Origin: Microplitis mediator | Lineage: Eukaryota; Arthropoda; Insecta; Hymenoptera; Braconidae | NCBI RefSeq assembly: GCF_029852145.1 | Contig: NC_079979.1 | Span: 7,542,642 to 7,606,641 of the forward strand | Length of the DNA: 64,000 nucleotides | Direction of reading: 5' to 3' | In this document: piece by piece, positions 32,689 to 43,064 of the stretch | Layout of the letters: each line of letters begins with the position of its first letter | Numbering within the stretch: the stretch's first letter is position 1 | Program-made: the position numbers and the translations under genes | The notes under the pieces: generated by a model | The model's database searches: none | Seen by the model: only the letters and a program-made list of their open reading frames with translations | Told to the model about the DNA's origin: nothing

Positions 32689-34324
32689 TAATTCTTAATG
32701 TGAAAAAAAATGTGTGAAAACAAAAGAAATAGTCGTAAATACGTGAATTAGAGAAAAAAAATATATATGTAATAATGAAATATGATTATTGAATGTATCA
32801 ATAATTGCGTACGGAATTAATAAAGAATATAATTAACTCGAATTTCACCCTCTGATTTTTTTTTGCTGTTGGTAATAATAACAAGTAAACTTAGAATAAG
32901 AGAGTGGGAGAAGGAATTTTATATTTCATCGCATGGAAACCCGGTACCGGTATCTATTCTTTAACTTTTACTTCGGCTGCTTTTATTGCATGGCTTAAGA
33001 TTACTCTATCTAAACACTGATAAATTCCTTCTCCGACTCAATGAGTTAAAGAATAAGCAATAATAGTAAGAGATATTTTTTTTTTCTTCTTTCTTCAATT
33101 ATTTAAGTTAAGAATATAAATTATGAATGACTGTGCATAATTCTACGGATATTTAATAAAGTTGAGCGGGGAATAAATAAGAAAAAGAATGTATACTATT
33201 ATAAAGATAAAGTTATTATGAGGACAGATGTAAGTGATAGTGGTAAGTAGCGATGATAATTAATTAGTTACTATATGACTGGTTGTGGATAGTGTAACGT
33301 TGCAGATTGATCATCCTCGGTACACACGGTTCCAGAGTTAATGAGTGACGACAGTCCAGTTCATCTAAATAAATTTTTTTTTAAATATGATTAACTTAGT
33401 CTGGAAGAGAGGAATGGAAAAATTAAATAACTTACCGATCTTGCGGGATTTTACCTCCCTCACCTTTTCCTTCGCCATACACAATTCAAAATTCATCCCC
33501 TTTCTCCCCAGTATTTTTTTTTCTTCTCTCCCCTCATTAGGTTTAGTCGGTTATTGATGTCTCTCTTATTCTCCTCATTCGTGAATCCATATTTTCTTCC
33601 CTTTTAATTGAAGTCAATGCGTGGCAGAGATAGATGTTATTTGCATCTATATCGTGGGCATAATAACAAATTAAGGTAGTAATTATATAGTCGAGTAAAG
33701 AAAAAATGATATTGTAGTATAAGTTGTAACTTACCCACATTATATAAAAAACAAAAAAAGGAATAAACCTTACAAATAAATGGGAAATGTACACAGTAGA
33801 TCTTCTTCCCTTGTTAAACTCACTAATTTTTTTCCTTTCTCACAGCATGCGAACAGGTACGATTGGAACGGTTATAGTAAGTAAAATGTTAATTAAGCAG
33901 AACGGGAAAAGTATAAATTATAAATCTTTTCAAAAAAAAAAAGGGGGTACAAGAAAAAAAAAATATTATCATAAAACTATTAAATTTTATTAATAATAGT
34001 AGGTAACGAGCTATGTATAATTTTTATCGTTATAAATAGATTCATTACAATGATCACTTTAAAAGCACATCAACATTATATTTTTCTTTGTTTTGTTGTC
34101 ACGCGCTAAAAATAAGGAAATATTGGTTAAATATAAGAAAATTCAGCTGCTTCAGAGAAAATATTAAAAATCCTTTCCTTTCAATACTTAAATTAGTCAA
34201 AGAAAAATTTTTTTTTGCATGATTTAATGTCTACACTCACTAATATTCTAATAATGGGAAAAGTAAAATGAAGTTACAGAAAAAAGGGGTGCGAAAAATT
34301 ATTAAACAAGAAAGGAAGGAAAAA
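32689..34324. other. AT-rich intergenic DNA
   Basis: No supported gene. An inverted repeat GAGAAGGAATTT (32,911) and AAATTCCTTCTCC (33,022) brackets about 100 bp. No 3' LTR matching 24,069-24,783 was found here. Small frames near 33,543 and 33,787 have no distinguishing features. Confidence 0.45.
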
Positions 34325-36737
34325 CTAGGCGGTTCTATCAAGTAAGTCCTGGATATTGGTTAGAAGATTTCGAACTGGGCTCAGGTCACCTAAGTAGTGG
34401 TAGGGGTGGTGGCATTCCTCCAGGGCAATCTCGGCCCGAATCCACCGCCTTCTCCGCACCGCAACCACGCGATTGAGGGTGGTGAAAAGGTCCTTGAGAA
34501 TAACTGGAAGTTGTAACCCGGTGAGGCAGGATACGTCATCCAGGAAAGTTAAACCCACAATCGGCGGGTAGCGGGCACGGCACAGGTACCATAGGGTATC
34601 CCTAAGCTGTTCAAAGATCTGAAAAGGAAAGAAATATAACGTTCACTACTATTTCACACTACCCACGGCGGAGTGTGGTTAGTGTCAAATAGGCGTTATG
34701 GCCCACCGATGGTAAAACTGAAAATAAAAATAAAAACAAAACCAAAAATATCCCTTGGAGATGCCCACGATCCCCAATGGACACTCAGCTCTCCTCAGGC
34801 TGGGTTAGAAAACCTAGTTGGGCGCCAGCTCGTGTACCCCACGAGCAAAATAACAAATAAACAATAAAGGAAGAAATGAAATGAAAATGAAATAATAAAA
34901 TAAAACAGAGAGCAGTTTTCAGGTATTGGAAGAGGATAGCAAGAAAGAGATAGATGCAATAAATAAATAATAATAATATTTAATTAAATCCCGGGTTGGT
35001 TGCCATTTACCCGATATAAGTTAATTTATAAATGTTCAGCGGGTATATAAACAATAAACAATAATAAAGAAATAACAGTAATCACTTCACAATATAAAAG
35101 TAATGTCCATAGTCAAATAACGCAAAAACAATAAATATAATAAACAAATGTTCCTTTGGTTATCACTCGCACGTGATAAATAATAAATATAAATAATTAA
35201 TTATAATACTTTTTATGCGCACAATATGAATATATCACAATATTAATTATTAAACTCAAAATAACTTAGAACTGATAATAGATTAAATCAGTATCGCAAC
35301 TAATAGAGCACCCACTGGTGATATTCAAATAAGTGTAAAATATCTTTCCTATGATATTCAAAATATGATAAGTAAATAACATAAATGTTAATAATTATTT
35401 ACCGGCAAACATATACACGGTCACCAATAATTATTAACTAATACAAAATAATACTTGTAAATATCAGTAATTATTTACCGTCAATCCTATACACGGTCAC
35501 CAATAATTACTTATTATAAAATATAATACTTGTAAATATCAATAATTATTTACCGTCAATCATATACACGGTCACCAATAATTATTGAATAACAAAATAT
35601 AATAAATATTACTTTCCAAGTGTTGGATACATTTCCGTTGGGACAAACAAGTACGCAAGTAGTTATATACGTTGAACTCTATTATAAGTATTGCGCTCCC
35701 TCTCTCACTCACACGTGTGAGATATACAAATGGCCACCAACGCGGGACAAATTACACGCCAATGTATTAAGCACAAAGGTACTTACAGTCTTCGTTGTAA
35801 TATAAAATGCGTACAGGTTCCATTGGCATCAATTATTAATTTGGCAATAGTTATTGCAAAAACTTCAATCAACCTCGATTGCCAAGTGTCCAATACACTT
35901 TATAAATTTCCATAATGGCCAAATGGCGTCCCAACAAAATACTTTATGGCAACAGCAACACACCTTGCTCTTACAATTTCTTATCCACGTCTGGCCATGG
36001 CAGCACGTGAGTCCCATGCCGGCACCTCGGCCGGCGCCATCTTATAGTGTTCTCCCATTTTAACCAATGGAGCCATATACCTGTCGCATGTTAATGTACT
36101 CATCGACACCAACATGATGCATGAGTTGTTTTGTATGTAATTTGTCCATTCCCGACATTAAATGACCATTCGCATATTTCAGGGCCAATTAATAATATAA
36201 TATTATAAACAAATATTCCCTCATTTTATTTATAAGACCCGTAAATTTATTTTAAATAAATAAACAAATTTACGGCGGCCAACTGTTGCGTTGACGCGCA
36301 TGCGTCAACCAACCAAAATAATAATAATAATAATCAAATAATTAAATAAATAAATGCGCAATTATCCATCCCAGCGTATATAAAATCCATTTTATCGTTT
36401 ATAAAATTCGGTAAATTTTACTGAGCTGAACGCAATTTTTACCTAGGAAATTGAATACATAATAGAAACACAGTAAATAAAATAAGATAATACATAAAAT
36501 AATAATAATAATAGTAATGATAATAATAATAATATTCGAGACGTGTTGAGCAGCGTGTGCTGCCGTCTGCTGCCCCTCTCCGACCTAATGCGAAGATGCC
36601 GCGATATTTAAATATCGTGACAGAAATATTTAAGGACATGTTGCGAAATTATATAGGAGGTAAACACAAATACTCACAATTCGTGGAAGATGAAGCATAC
36701 GATGGTTAAAAGCTCGCATCGAAACAAAATCCGACAT
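34325..36737 (-). CDS. Gene A1: small spliced protein of an unrecognised tandem family
   Basis: Two coding exons on the minus strand: exon 1 36,737-36,678 (20 codons, ATG start, followed by donor GTGAGT) and exon 2 34,618-34,325 (acceptor TTTTCAG, 97 codons, TAG stop), giving 117 residues with the intron in phase 0. Exon 2 has a PP-x2-G-x2-FLDDV segment, a basic RRRRW stretch and a conserved YLGDLSPVRNLL motif. Exon 1 starts MSDFVSMR, as does the A2 protein with two changes. There is no signal peptide or transmembrane segment. The intron is 2,059 bp because an LTR-derived insertion occupies most of it. An upstream noncoding exon ends at about 37,303 and is spliced to 36,755. Function unknown. 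The structure is supported by matching exon borders in A2. Confidence 0.62.
34833..36622 (-). mobile_element. LTR-retrotransposon remnant (LTR plus primer site) inside the A1 intron
   Basis: On the minus strand the segment begins TGTCACGATA (36,622) and ends GGGGTACA (34,833), followed 5 nt later by a primer-site-like TGGCGCCCAACTAGG (34,828-34,814). Only about 110-150 bp of possible internal sequence follows before the host intron resumes near 34,680. It contains a three-copy ~65-bp tandem repeat. The boundaries are inferred. The related gene A2 has a 79-bp intron at the same place, which supports an insertion. Confidence 0.55.
35389..35600. repeat. Three tandem copies of a ~65-bp unit
   Basis: Each unit contains AATTATTTACCG, then TATACACGGTCACCAATAAT. 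Found within the LTR remnant in the A1 intron. Confidence 0.85.
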
Positions 36738-37401
36738 ATTTCGGTAGTTGATAATCTGAAAAAAAAATAGATAAATAGAGAATGAATAAAATTGACGTTG
36801 TCATCCGAAAAAAAAAAAAAAAAAACAGGGGAATAAATGGGCGATGAAGGATTCAAGTTTATAAAGTAGATGTAAGCGTAATCCATATCTAAGCAGTTAC
36901 AGTTACTGCTCGAATTGAAGGGATAACAGTTAAATTTTTAAAGAAAATTTTTAAATTATTAAGGAAATTCTAAATTTGGGGGTGATGAGCTAAAAGTTGG
37001 AAAAATTTTGTTTGAAAGTATTTTTTTCCTTTCCCTCTAGTGAAGAAAAGATATAAAATTTTTCTTAATTGTGTGGTAAAGAAAATATTTTGGGAAATGA
37101 GAAATTTTTTTTTTATCAATAGATACTTAGAATTGCTTTTTCTTCATCTGAAGGGTATAATTATTGAGCAATTACAAGAAAAATGAAAAAAATTCGAAGT
37201 TAAAAATTAGAAAAACGGATAGTTAAAGACATTTTAATCTTGAATTTCTTCGAGAATTTTAAGTTATTATAGAGTTTAAAGCAAAGAAAAGATAATTATT
37301 ACCTTACAAGATGCACAGATTTCAAAATATCGTACTTGTAGGAACACGAGTTGTAAAGTAAATCGCTGAAATGGTCTTAACAGTTAAATACAACACTGGC
37401 A
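36738..37401 (-). promoter_or_regulatory. A1 5' untranslated region, leader intron and noncoding exon
   Basis: A leader intron of about 547 bp (acceptor TTTTTTCAG at 36,756, donor GTAATAATTATC at 37,302) joins a noncoding exon upstream of 37,303 to the exon carrying the start codon. The same donor type occurs upstream of B1 (58,214). The upstream side is cut by the LTR element inserted at 37,402, so the A1 promoter may be 9.7 kb away or replaced by the element. Otherwise there is no gene in this stretch. Confidence 0.45.
37398..37401. repeat. 4-bp target-site duplication (GGCA), left
   Basis: GGCA directly precedes the left LTR and recurs at 47,118-47,121 after the right LTR. Confidence 0.8.
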
Positions 37402-37974
37402 TGTTACGTTCTGGCTCTAATTAAATTTAAATAAAAATTTTTAGAAATTTTTTTTTTGAAGTCTCGAATTATTTATTCGCCACAGTGGGCGAATAAACGG
37501 TTCGACACTTCTTATAATCATAATTAATTAATAAATTAATAAATCGTTACTTTGTTGGCGATATTATTTTTATTCACCGCCAACAATGTAACGGGAATCT
37601 CTTGCGATAAGAGAGTCGCCGTGGCTCGCGGATAGTCTAAACAGATGACGATGCATGAGACCCGGGCCACGACGATTCTCTCATAGGAAACCTGAGATGC
37701 GACGTTAACAGTTTTGATAATGTATTATACCAAGGAGCGACAGAATCAAGTCAGTCGATCACAAGATCTAATAGAGCTAAGAACTCTATACAAATCCGCT
37801 GGCTTGATCCTGTCACTCGGACGTTAAGGCAAAATATATATATCTATCCGTATTTTTTTCAAAATACATTTTCCTTTTTAACTTTGGGCGCCGCCACTGG
37901 CAGCCCAATATTCTCACCTGCTTTGGGCGCCGACACTGGCAGTCCAAGCACTTCCTTCCTGACTTCCAAAATTC

Positions 37975-38547
37975 ATGCCAAGAAGCCGAATGGCAGGTAA
38001 AAAGGCCCAATTACGTCGGGTTCTTCGTACGATCCATGAGGATCTCGGTCGTTCAGTTCACCAACGCCGCCGCCTAGAAATTGTTGCCGAGGAAGTTCTT
38101 CTCGATCGGGTGACATTGGTTATTCCAAATTCGGGTATCGCGTTAAGTGAGGTTCGTGAGTTGTCGAGCTCTTGTGTTGTTAAGCCTTTGAGCTCTTGTG
38201 TCGTTGAGCCATCGAGCTCTTGTGTTGTTGAGCTGTCGAGCTCTGGTGGTGTGGTCCAACAGCTGGAGTCGCTCGTCCTTACAGAGGAACCGAGCCTTCA
38301 AAGCTCTTCCTGTGCAGAGGAGGATTCACGGGCAAACCCAGTCTTCTGGACTGGTATCAGTGAGGGTTGGCAGTTGGATCCAGTGGACGTACCATCCGTC
38401 CATCCACCCAGTGGGAGCATCCCTTTTCACGATCCTCGTTACGGGTACTACTCAGAGGCCTATTTCAAGACCACCGGCCGAGACGCATACGCACCAGCGG
38501 AGGCGAAGAAGTTACGCAAGAAAGGGATTATTTGGGCTGACTTATGA
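37975..38547 (+). CDS. LTR-encoded ORF (190 residues), left copy
   Basis: An ATG-initiated frame wholly inside the 5' LTR. The N-terminus is basic (MPRSRMAGKKAQLRR) and helical. Residues about 65-95 contain four Ser/Cys repeats of the form SSSCVV, then an acidic segment and a Tyr/Pro-rich C-terminus. The frame ends 17 nt before an ATG that sits on a splice donor (38,565). The right LTR copy is also open (193 residues), so both copies remain free of stops despite several substitutions. I recognise no domain. Most substitutions and the lack of indels are compatible with coding constraint, but this is not proven. It could be a leader protein or a chance frame. Confidence 0.5.
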   Translation: MPRSRMAGKKAQLRRVLRTIHEDLGRSVHQRRRLEIVAEEVLLDRVTLVIPNSGIALSEVRELSSSCVVKPLSSCVVEPSSSCVVELSSSGGVVQQLESLVLTEEPSLQSSSCAEEDSRANPVFWTGISEGWQLDPVDVPSVHPPSGSIPFHDPRYGYYSEAYFKTTGRDAYAPAEAKKLRKKGIIWADL

Positions 38548-38564
38548 GGCCCATAATCTCCACC

Positions 38565-38569
38565 ATGGT
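38565..38569 (+). promoter_or_regulatory. Env start codon directly on a splice donor
   Basis: CACCATGGTAAGTC: an ATG in strong Kozak context whose next base begins a consensus GTAAGT donor. Joined to the acceptor at 43,064 it would put this ATG in frame with the glycoprotein signal peptide. In unspliced RNA the same ATG would give only a four-codon upstream frame. The same sequence is in the right LTR (46,977). Confidence 0.65.
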
Positions 38570-38706
38570 AAGTCATTGAACTTTTTGCCTAAAATAAGAG
38601 AAGGTCAACAGCTGACGCACCTGGGGTCTATTGACACCCTAACGACGTCAACCTGGTCAAATTAAAAATATTCTGTAAGATCAATAGATAAGCCAGAATG
38701 TAACAT

Positions 38707-38724
38707 TGGTGCTGTGACCAGGAT
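38707..38724 (+). other. Primer binding site, tRNA-His-like
   Basis: TGGTGCTGTGACCAGGAT begins 2 nt inside the LTR. By memory it pairs with tRNA-His at 17 of 18 positions. Confidence 0.6.
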
Positions 38725-39674
38725 GCTGTTGAGTTTCTTTTATTTTACTATTTTATTATAAATCATACAAAGTGTTGCTACGGAAATTTTAATAGAAAGT
38801 GACCGCGAGTGTTTTTCCTTCGTATTAAAAAGTGTTTAATGTTTTATGACAAAATAATTATAAATACTCGCGATCACTTCGTAAAAACGGGAACGATTTT
38901 TGAAGTATTTAATTATTTCCCGTGGAACTTTATTATTTTATCATTTAATTTGATCAGTAAACGACGTATTGGTGTTTTAATGAGTAATTTTATTCTCCGT
39001 CGGATTGTGATATTAGTTATGAATAAAATTCTTACCGTCGGAAAACGCCCGTCAATATCATCATAATCGTTAGTGCTTTACAGTACGGAATTCGTTGTAA
39101 AACGTTACTGAGTTATTTAAATTTAACTAGATAAATGAACTATAACACTTATCCAAGTTTAACATTATGGAATCAGTTGACAGAATTAATATAAACATTG
39201 GAATAATAACTGTATAAGATCTCAAATGAGAATTCTATCCCGTTGATCCAACGGAAGTTATCTTTCATCAATTTTAATATTAATGCTGTCCATTGCTCAT
39301 TACTGTGATTCCGAATAAATGTTATTTATTTAAGAATTTTTCAATTGTGAGCTGAGAATTAAGATTTATCAATGCTATCGAGTCTAACGTAAAACCGTAT
39401 GAAATTGATTATCTTCTATCTGAAATAAATAATTTGTTTTTTTTTCTTTCTCAAATCAATTATCAATTAGTCAATTTAAATTATTATTGAACTATTTAAC
39501 CTTATAAATTAATTTTTTTTTAAATCGTTGATTACAATTACTTCGAGAAACTTTTTTTTATTTACGGAAGTAATATAACTCATAAAATATATTCAAAAAG
39601 AAATATAGCTGATAAATAGCGCGACAATTGAGAAGCTTAAATAAATAAATATTTTTTTTTTTTTTTTTCTTAAA
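38725..39674 (+). other. Untranslated leader before gag
   Basis: About 950 bp of AT-rich sequence with no long frame, ending in a T-run just before the gag ATG. It probably holds the packaging signal and lies within the intron removed from env mRNA. Confidence 0.5.
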
Positions 39675-41318
39675 ATGGATCGAAAAAGAGAACCTATGAC
39701 AAAGGAGGAACTCCTTGAACTGTCTGATAAACTTAGCGAACAGTGTAAAATGCACGATGATCGGGAGGCAGATCTTGAGGCCCGGGAACGGCTCCTTAAT
39801 GACCGATTAAGTGACCTTTCGGAGCGGGACCAAGTTAACATTGAAAAGGAATCGAAACTACGCGACCTTGAGGCTGAACTGCGAAAAATAGAAATTTCTT
39901 TAGGAGAACGCGAGCTTGACTTAAAGTCACGTGAATTAATAAATCAGGGTGAACCTAACGAGCTCAAGGCCGAGTTTGAACGTCGGTTGAAGGAATTAAA
40001 AGAGCGCGAAGCAGAATCGAGTCAGCTTCTGGAGCAGGCTAAAATTATGCAAACGGAGCGATTAAACAGACGCGAGGTTACGTTAGCCAATCGGGAGCGT
40101 GAGTTGACGGAGACTCAAGAAAAACTGGATCAACGAGAACGTGATCTGGCTGAGCGAGAAAACGCGGTAGCTGCTCACGAAAAAGAGTTGCGAAACGACT
40201 CGAAATTACTACAAGGTTGGGCTTCGGAGCTCAAGGAAATGAAAACAGCCGCCGTGATTAAGACACCAAGCGTTATTCAAGAACTAAAGGAGGAAATGTC
40301 GCGATTTAGAAATAGCGGGCCGAATGAGCTCACCTGTAACGCGAACATCACAATCAAGGACGCGTTGTCCTACGTGCCTACCTTTGACGGTACTAGCGCC
40401 GCGGTTTCCGATTTCATAAGGTCATGTGATCGAGCCTGTTCCATGTTGGCGCCGAGCGCCGAATTTATGTTTTTGACACTTGTACGGCAAAAATTTAAAG
40501 GCGACGCTCGGATCGCCGTAGAAAACATGGAATATAGTAATATGAAGGAGTTCGAAAATCTCCTTCGCACTGTCTTTGACCGTCACCGTTCTGCTAACCA
40601 ATGCAAGGCCGAGCTAGAGAACATCATCATGCGACCCAAAGAAAACATGGTTTCTTATGTCAACCGCGCTCGCACGATCTACCGCGATATTCCGCACGCG
40701 GAAACAACCGAAAGGGGTACGCTGATTGATTCAGAAAAACTAAAAATTGAGAAAGACGCGATTGCGGCTTTTCTTAATGGCATCCCACCTTTACTGCAGG
40801 TTCAATGTTTGCTCAAACCACACGATACGTTGGAGCAAACATACGCGTCATCGATAGCCGCGTTTAAAAATCACGAGGACAATGCAAAGCGCTTCCAATT
40901 ACCGGACGCGGTCTCTGTAGCGTATATACAGAGTAATCAACCTGATAGGTCTAAGCCACCTAGGCAAGAGCTCCAGGCGGATAAAAATAAAGAGCTTCGA
41001 TGTAATTTTTGCAATAAACGTGGGCATTTCGAAAGGGATTGCTTGCAGAAAAAGGCATCGGGTAACAACAATAACAATAATAGATTTAATACCGACAGTA
41101 AATTTAACAATAAACACGGTAATGTTGACCGGAGAAACCAGAATAACGGATCCGGTAATAAGAACAACCCTCGCGGTAACGAAAGAAAACCCGAGAAAAA
41201 TCGGGAGGAGTGCCCGTGCTGCGGCAACGTAAATCACAGTTTGGCAAACTGTTTTAAATTTGCATCGCTGGTACAAACGCGTTATGGGCCGTCGATTCTA
41301 GCGACGGTGAGGAAGTAG
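39675..41318 (+). CDS. gag: Gag polyprotein with long coiled coil and two zinc knuckles
   Basis: 547 residues from ATG 39,675. Residues ~8-215 are a Glu/Arg/Leu-rich coiled coil with repeated RERELxxxxxxL heptads, unusually long for a gypsy Gag. Residues ~240-400 resemble the retrotransposon capsid fold (YVPTFDGTSAAVSDFIRSC and a conserved FLNGIPP segment). A CCHC knuckle (CNFCNKRGHFERDC) starts near residue 441 and a second, C-x2-C-x4-H-x4-C (CPCCGNVNHSLANC), near 513, after an Asn/Arg-rich linker. It forms the particle and packages RNA. The integrase frame overlaps its last 60 nt in the -1 register (open from 41,258), consistent with a frameshifted Gag-Pol product. Confidence 0.88.
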   Translation: MDRKREPMTKEELLELSDKLSEQCKMHDDREADLEARERLLNDRLSDLSERDQVNIEKESKLRDLEAELRKIEISLGERELDLKSRELINQGEPNELKAEFERRLKELKEREAESSQLLEQAKIMQTERLNRREVTLANRERELTETQEKLDQRERDLAERENAVAAHEKELRNDSKLLQGWASELKEMKTAAVIKTPSVIQELKEEMSRFRNSGPNELTCNANITIKDALSYVPTFDGTSAAVSDFIRSCDRACSMLAPSAEFMFLTLVRQKFKGDARIAVENMEYSNMKEFENLLRTVFDRHRSANQCKAELENIIMRPKENMVSYVNRARTIYRDIPHAETTERGTLIDSEKLKIEKDAIAAFLNGIPPLLQVQCLLKPHDTLEQTYASSIAAFKNHEDNAKRFQLPDAVSVAYIQSNQPDRSKPPRQELQADKNKELRCNFCNKRGHFERDCLQKKASGNNNNNNRFNTDSKFNNKHGNVDRRNQNNGSGNKNNPRGNERKPEKNREECPCCGNVNHSLANCFKFASLVQTRYGPSILATVRK

Positions 41319-43057
41319 TAGTTTCGGATAACGAAGATCGGAGTCGTCACCAGGTTATTCCTGATTCGGACGACGAACCGATGTTAGAAGACGCGGAAGC
41401 GGATGACGAAGCTAACGCTAACGAAAACGATATCGGAGAGGAGCGACTCCAAACCGATGGAGAAACGTCGGAATCGGACGACGATAACGTCCAAGGTCGC
41501 AAAGACGTGGACCAAGAAGACAGCGATGAGGGAGAGTACGCACCCGTTCGTCCACGAGCCAGGCGAAAGCATACTACACCCATGACGCGAGAAATAGCTC
41601 CAAACGTTCGCGAAACGCGTGACCGGTTGTCAATGCAATCAGATAATGTACTAATATTTACAAACGTAAAAGGGAAACCTCATGACGAAGGAAGCAAAAA
41701 ACTTGCTGACGTCTTGGAAATTCCCGCACAATTAACCTTTTGTAGGTCTACGGTAATACCCTACAGGGGAAATAAACGCTGTATAATAGCAGCTCCTAAG
41801 TATAGAGATATTGACCTCGTATCAGTCGAGGATATCCGAGAGACATTGGCTTCTGCATACAATGTAGTAATGGAAATAGGTCTAGAGTCATTCAGCGTGG
41901 CAAAAACTAATAAAATAGATGACATAAATTGGTTGACAATCCAAGAAGAATTAATCGATATCTTTGCAGACACCGAGGTTAAAATAACTATCTGTCTTAA
42001 CCTCGTGCGTATCCCAAATGAGGATGAAAAATTAGAAATTTTGGAGGAATACCACGGTTCGGCCGTGGGAGGTCACAAAGGGATGACCAAAACGTACAAA
42101 AGAATCAGACAAAATTTTTTCTGGCCAAAAATTAAACAAGATGTTATCGATTACATTCAAAAATGCTTGGATTGCCAACTAAAAAAGTTAATTAGAGTTA
42201 AAACAAAGCAGCTAATGGTCCTCACGGATACCCCTGATGCGGGTTTTGATAAAATAGGTTTAGACATTATGTACCCAACGCATACTTCTGCGTCTGGAAA
42301 TAAGTACATATTAACTATACAGGATCTCCTGACTAAGTTTTCAATGGCAATCACTTTAGAGCAAGCAACAGCCGTAGATGTAGCACAGGCTTTAGTAAAT
42401 CGTTGGTTTTGCTACTTCGGGCCACCTAAGGCCATACTAACTGATCAAGGAACGAACTTCCTTTCGAGTCTATTAAAAAACATTGCGAAAAAGTATAAAA
42501 TCAAACAATATCATACATCTGCATATAGACCTCAGAGTAATGGATCGGTGGAAAGATCTCACCATGTATTACAAGAATATCTGAAAAATTACATAGGCGA
42601 GAATGAAGATTGGGATGAATGCCTGGACATAGCCTCATTTTCATATAATGTAAGTGAACATGAGGGTACAGGATTCACTCCGTATCAGTTAGTATTTGGG
42701 AAGTTACCCCGTCTTCCTTCTCGCATACAAACTATTGAAGAACCTAATGAGACATATGCAGGTTATTTAGAGCAATTATATAGACGTATAAGACAGGCTG
42801 AAGTGACTGCCAATGAAAACTTACATCAGGCTAAAATTAGGTCAAAATTTTATTATGATAGGAAAATAAATCCACACCAGTTTAGACCGGGTACTAGAGT
42901 ATTTGTACTACGGGAACCAAGGAAAAGTAAAGGAGACCCGCAGTATACCGGTCCTCATGACGTAATAGCAATCGGTGGGAACGAGACGGCCGAAGTAGAT
43001 ATAGATGGAGTGGTGAAAGTAGTTCATCTCAACAAGCTAAGAATATCTCGTATATAA
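41258..43057 (+). CDS. pol: Pol remnant: acidic linker plus integrase (no protease/RT/RNase H)
   Basis: The first ATG is at 41,381 (558 residues), but the frame is open from 41,258 and overlaps gag in the -1 register. It begins with a strongly acidic linker, then a region of ~100 residues that also precedes the integrase in the element at 24,069. The zinc-binding module has H225, H232, C262 and C265. The DDE core has D295, D355 and E391, and a basic GPY-like C-terminus follows. All catalytic residues are present. Nothing resembling DTG, YVDD or RNase H lies upstream, so most of pol is deleted. The frame is otherwise intact. Confidence 0.9.
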   Translation: MCIAGTNALWAVDSSDGEEVVVSDNEDRSRHQVIPDSDDEPMLEDAEADDEANANENDIGEERLQTDGETSESDDDNVQGRKDVDQEDSDEGEYAPVRPRARRKHTTPMTREIAPNVRETRDRLSMQSDNVLIFTNVKGKPHDEGSKKLADVLEIPAQLTFCRSTVIPYRGNKRCIIAAPKYRDIDLVSVEDIRETLASAYNVVMEIGLESFSVAKTNKIDDINWLTIQEELIDIFADTEVKITICLNLVRIPNEDEKLEILEEYHGSAVGGHKGMTKTYKRIRQNFFWPKIKQDVIDYIQKCLDCQLKKLIRVKTKQLMVLTDTPDAGFDKIGLDIMYPTHTSASGNKYILTIQDLLTKFSMAITLEQATAVDVAQALVNRWFCYFGPPKAILTDQGTNFLSSLLKNIAKKYKIKQYHTSAYRPQSNGSVERSHHVLQEYLKNYIGENEDWDECLDIASFSYNVSEHEGTGFTPYQLVFGKLPRLPSRIQTIEEPNETYAGYLEQLYRRIRQAEVTANENLHQAKIRSKFYYDRKINPHQFRPGTRVFVLREPRKSKGDPQYTGPHDVIAIGGNETAEVDIDGVVKVVHLNKLRISRI

Positions 43058-43064
43058 TTTTCAG
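43058..43064 (+). promoter_or_regulatory. Splice acceptor for env
   Basis: ATAATTTTCAG ends at 43,064, immediately after the integrase stop (43,055-43,057) and exactly before the first codon of the glycoprotein frame, which itself has no ATG at its start (GTG). Confidence 0.65.

Larger units (their letters stand above)
37402..38705 (+). repeat. 5' LTR (1,304 bp) with inverted repeats and an internal ORF
   Basis: Direct repeat of 45,814-47,117. Inverted repeats occur near the start: TTATTCGCC/GGCGAATAA (37,470-37,498), GTTACTTTGTTGGCG/CGCCAACAATGTAAC (37,553-37,596) and a longer arm pair around GAGAGTCG/CGATTCTCTC (37,610-37,685). A TATA-like run sits at 37,831-37,843. A 25-bp phrase TTGGGCGCCGCCACTGGCAG is repeated at 37,885 and 37,923. 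Confidence 0.93.

Noticed and set aside
33543..33794. 83-codon minus-strand frame
   Set aside because: No ATG context, homology or splice pattern. AT-rich chance frame.
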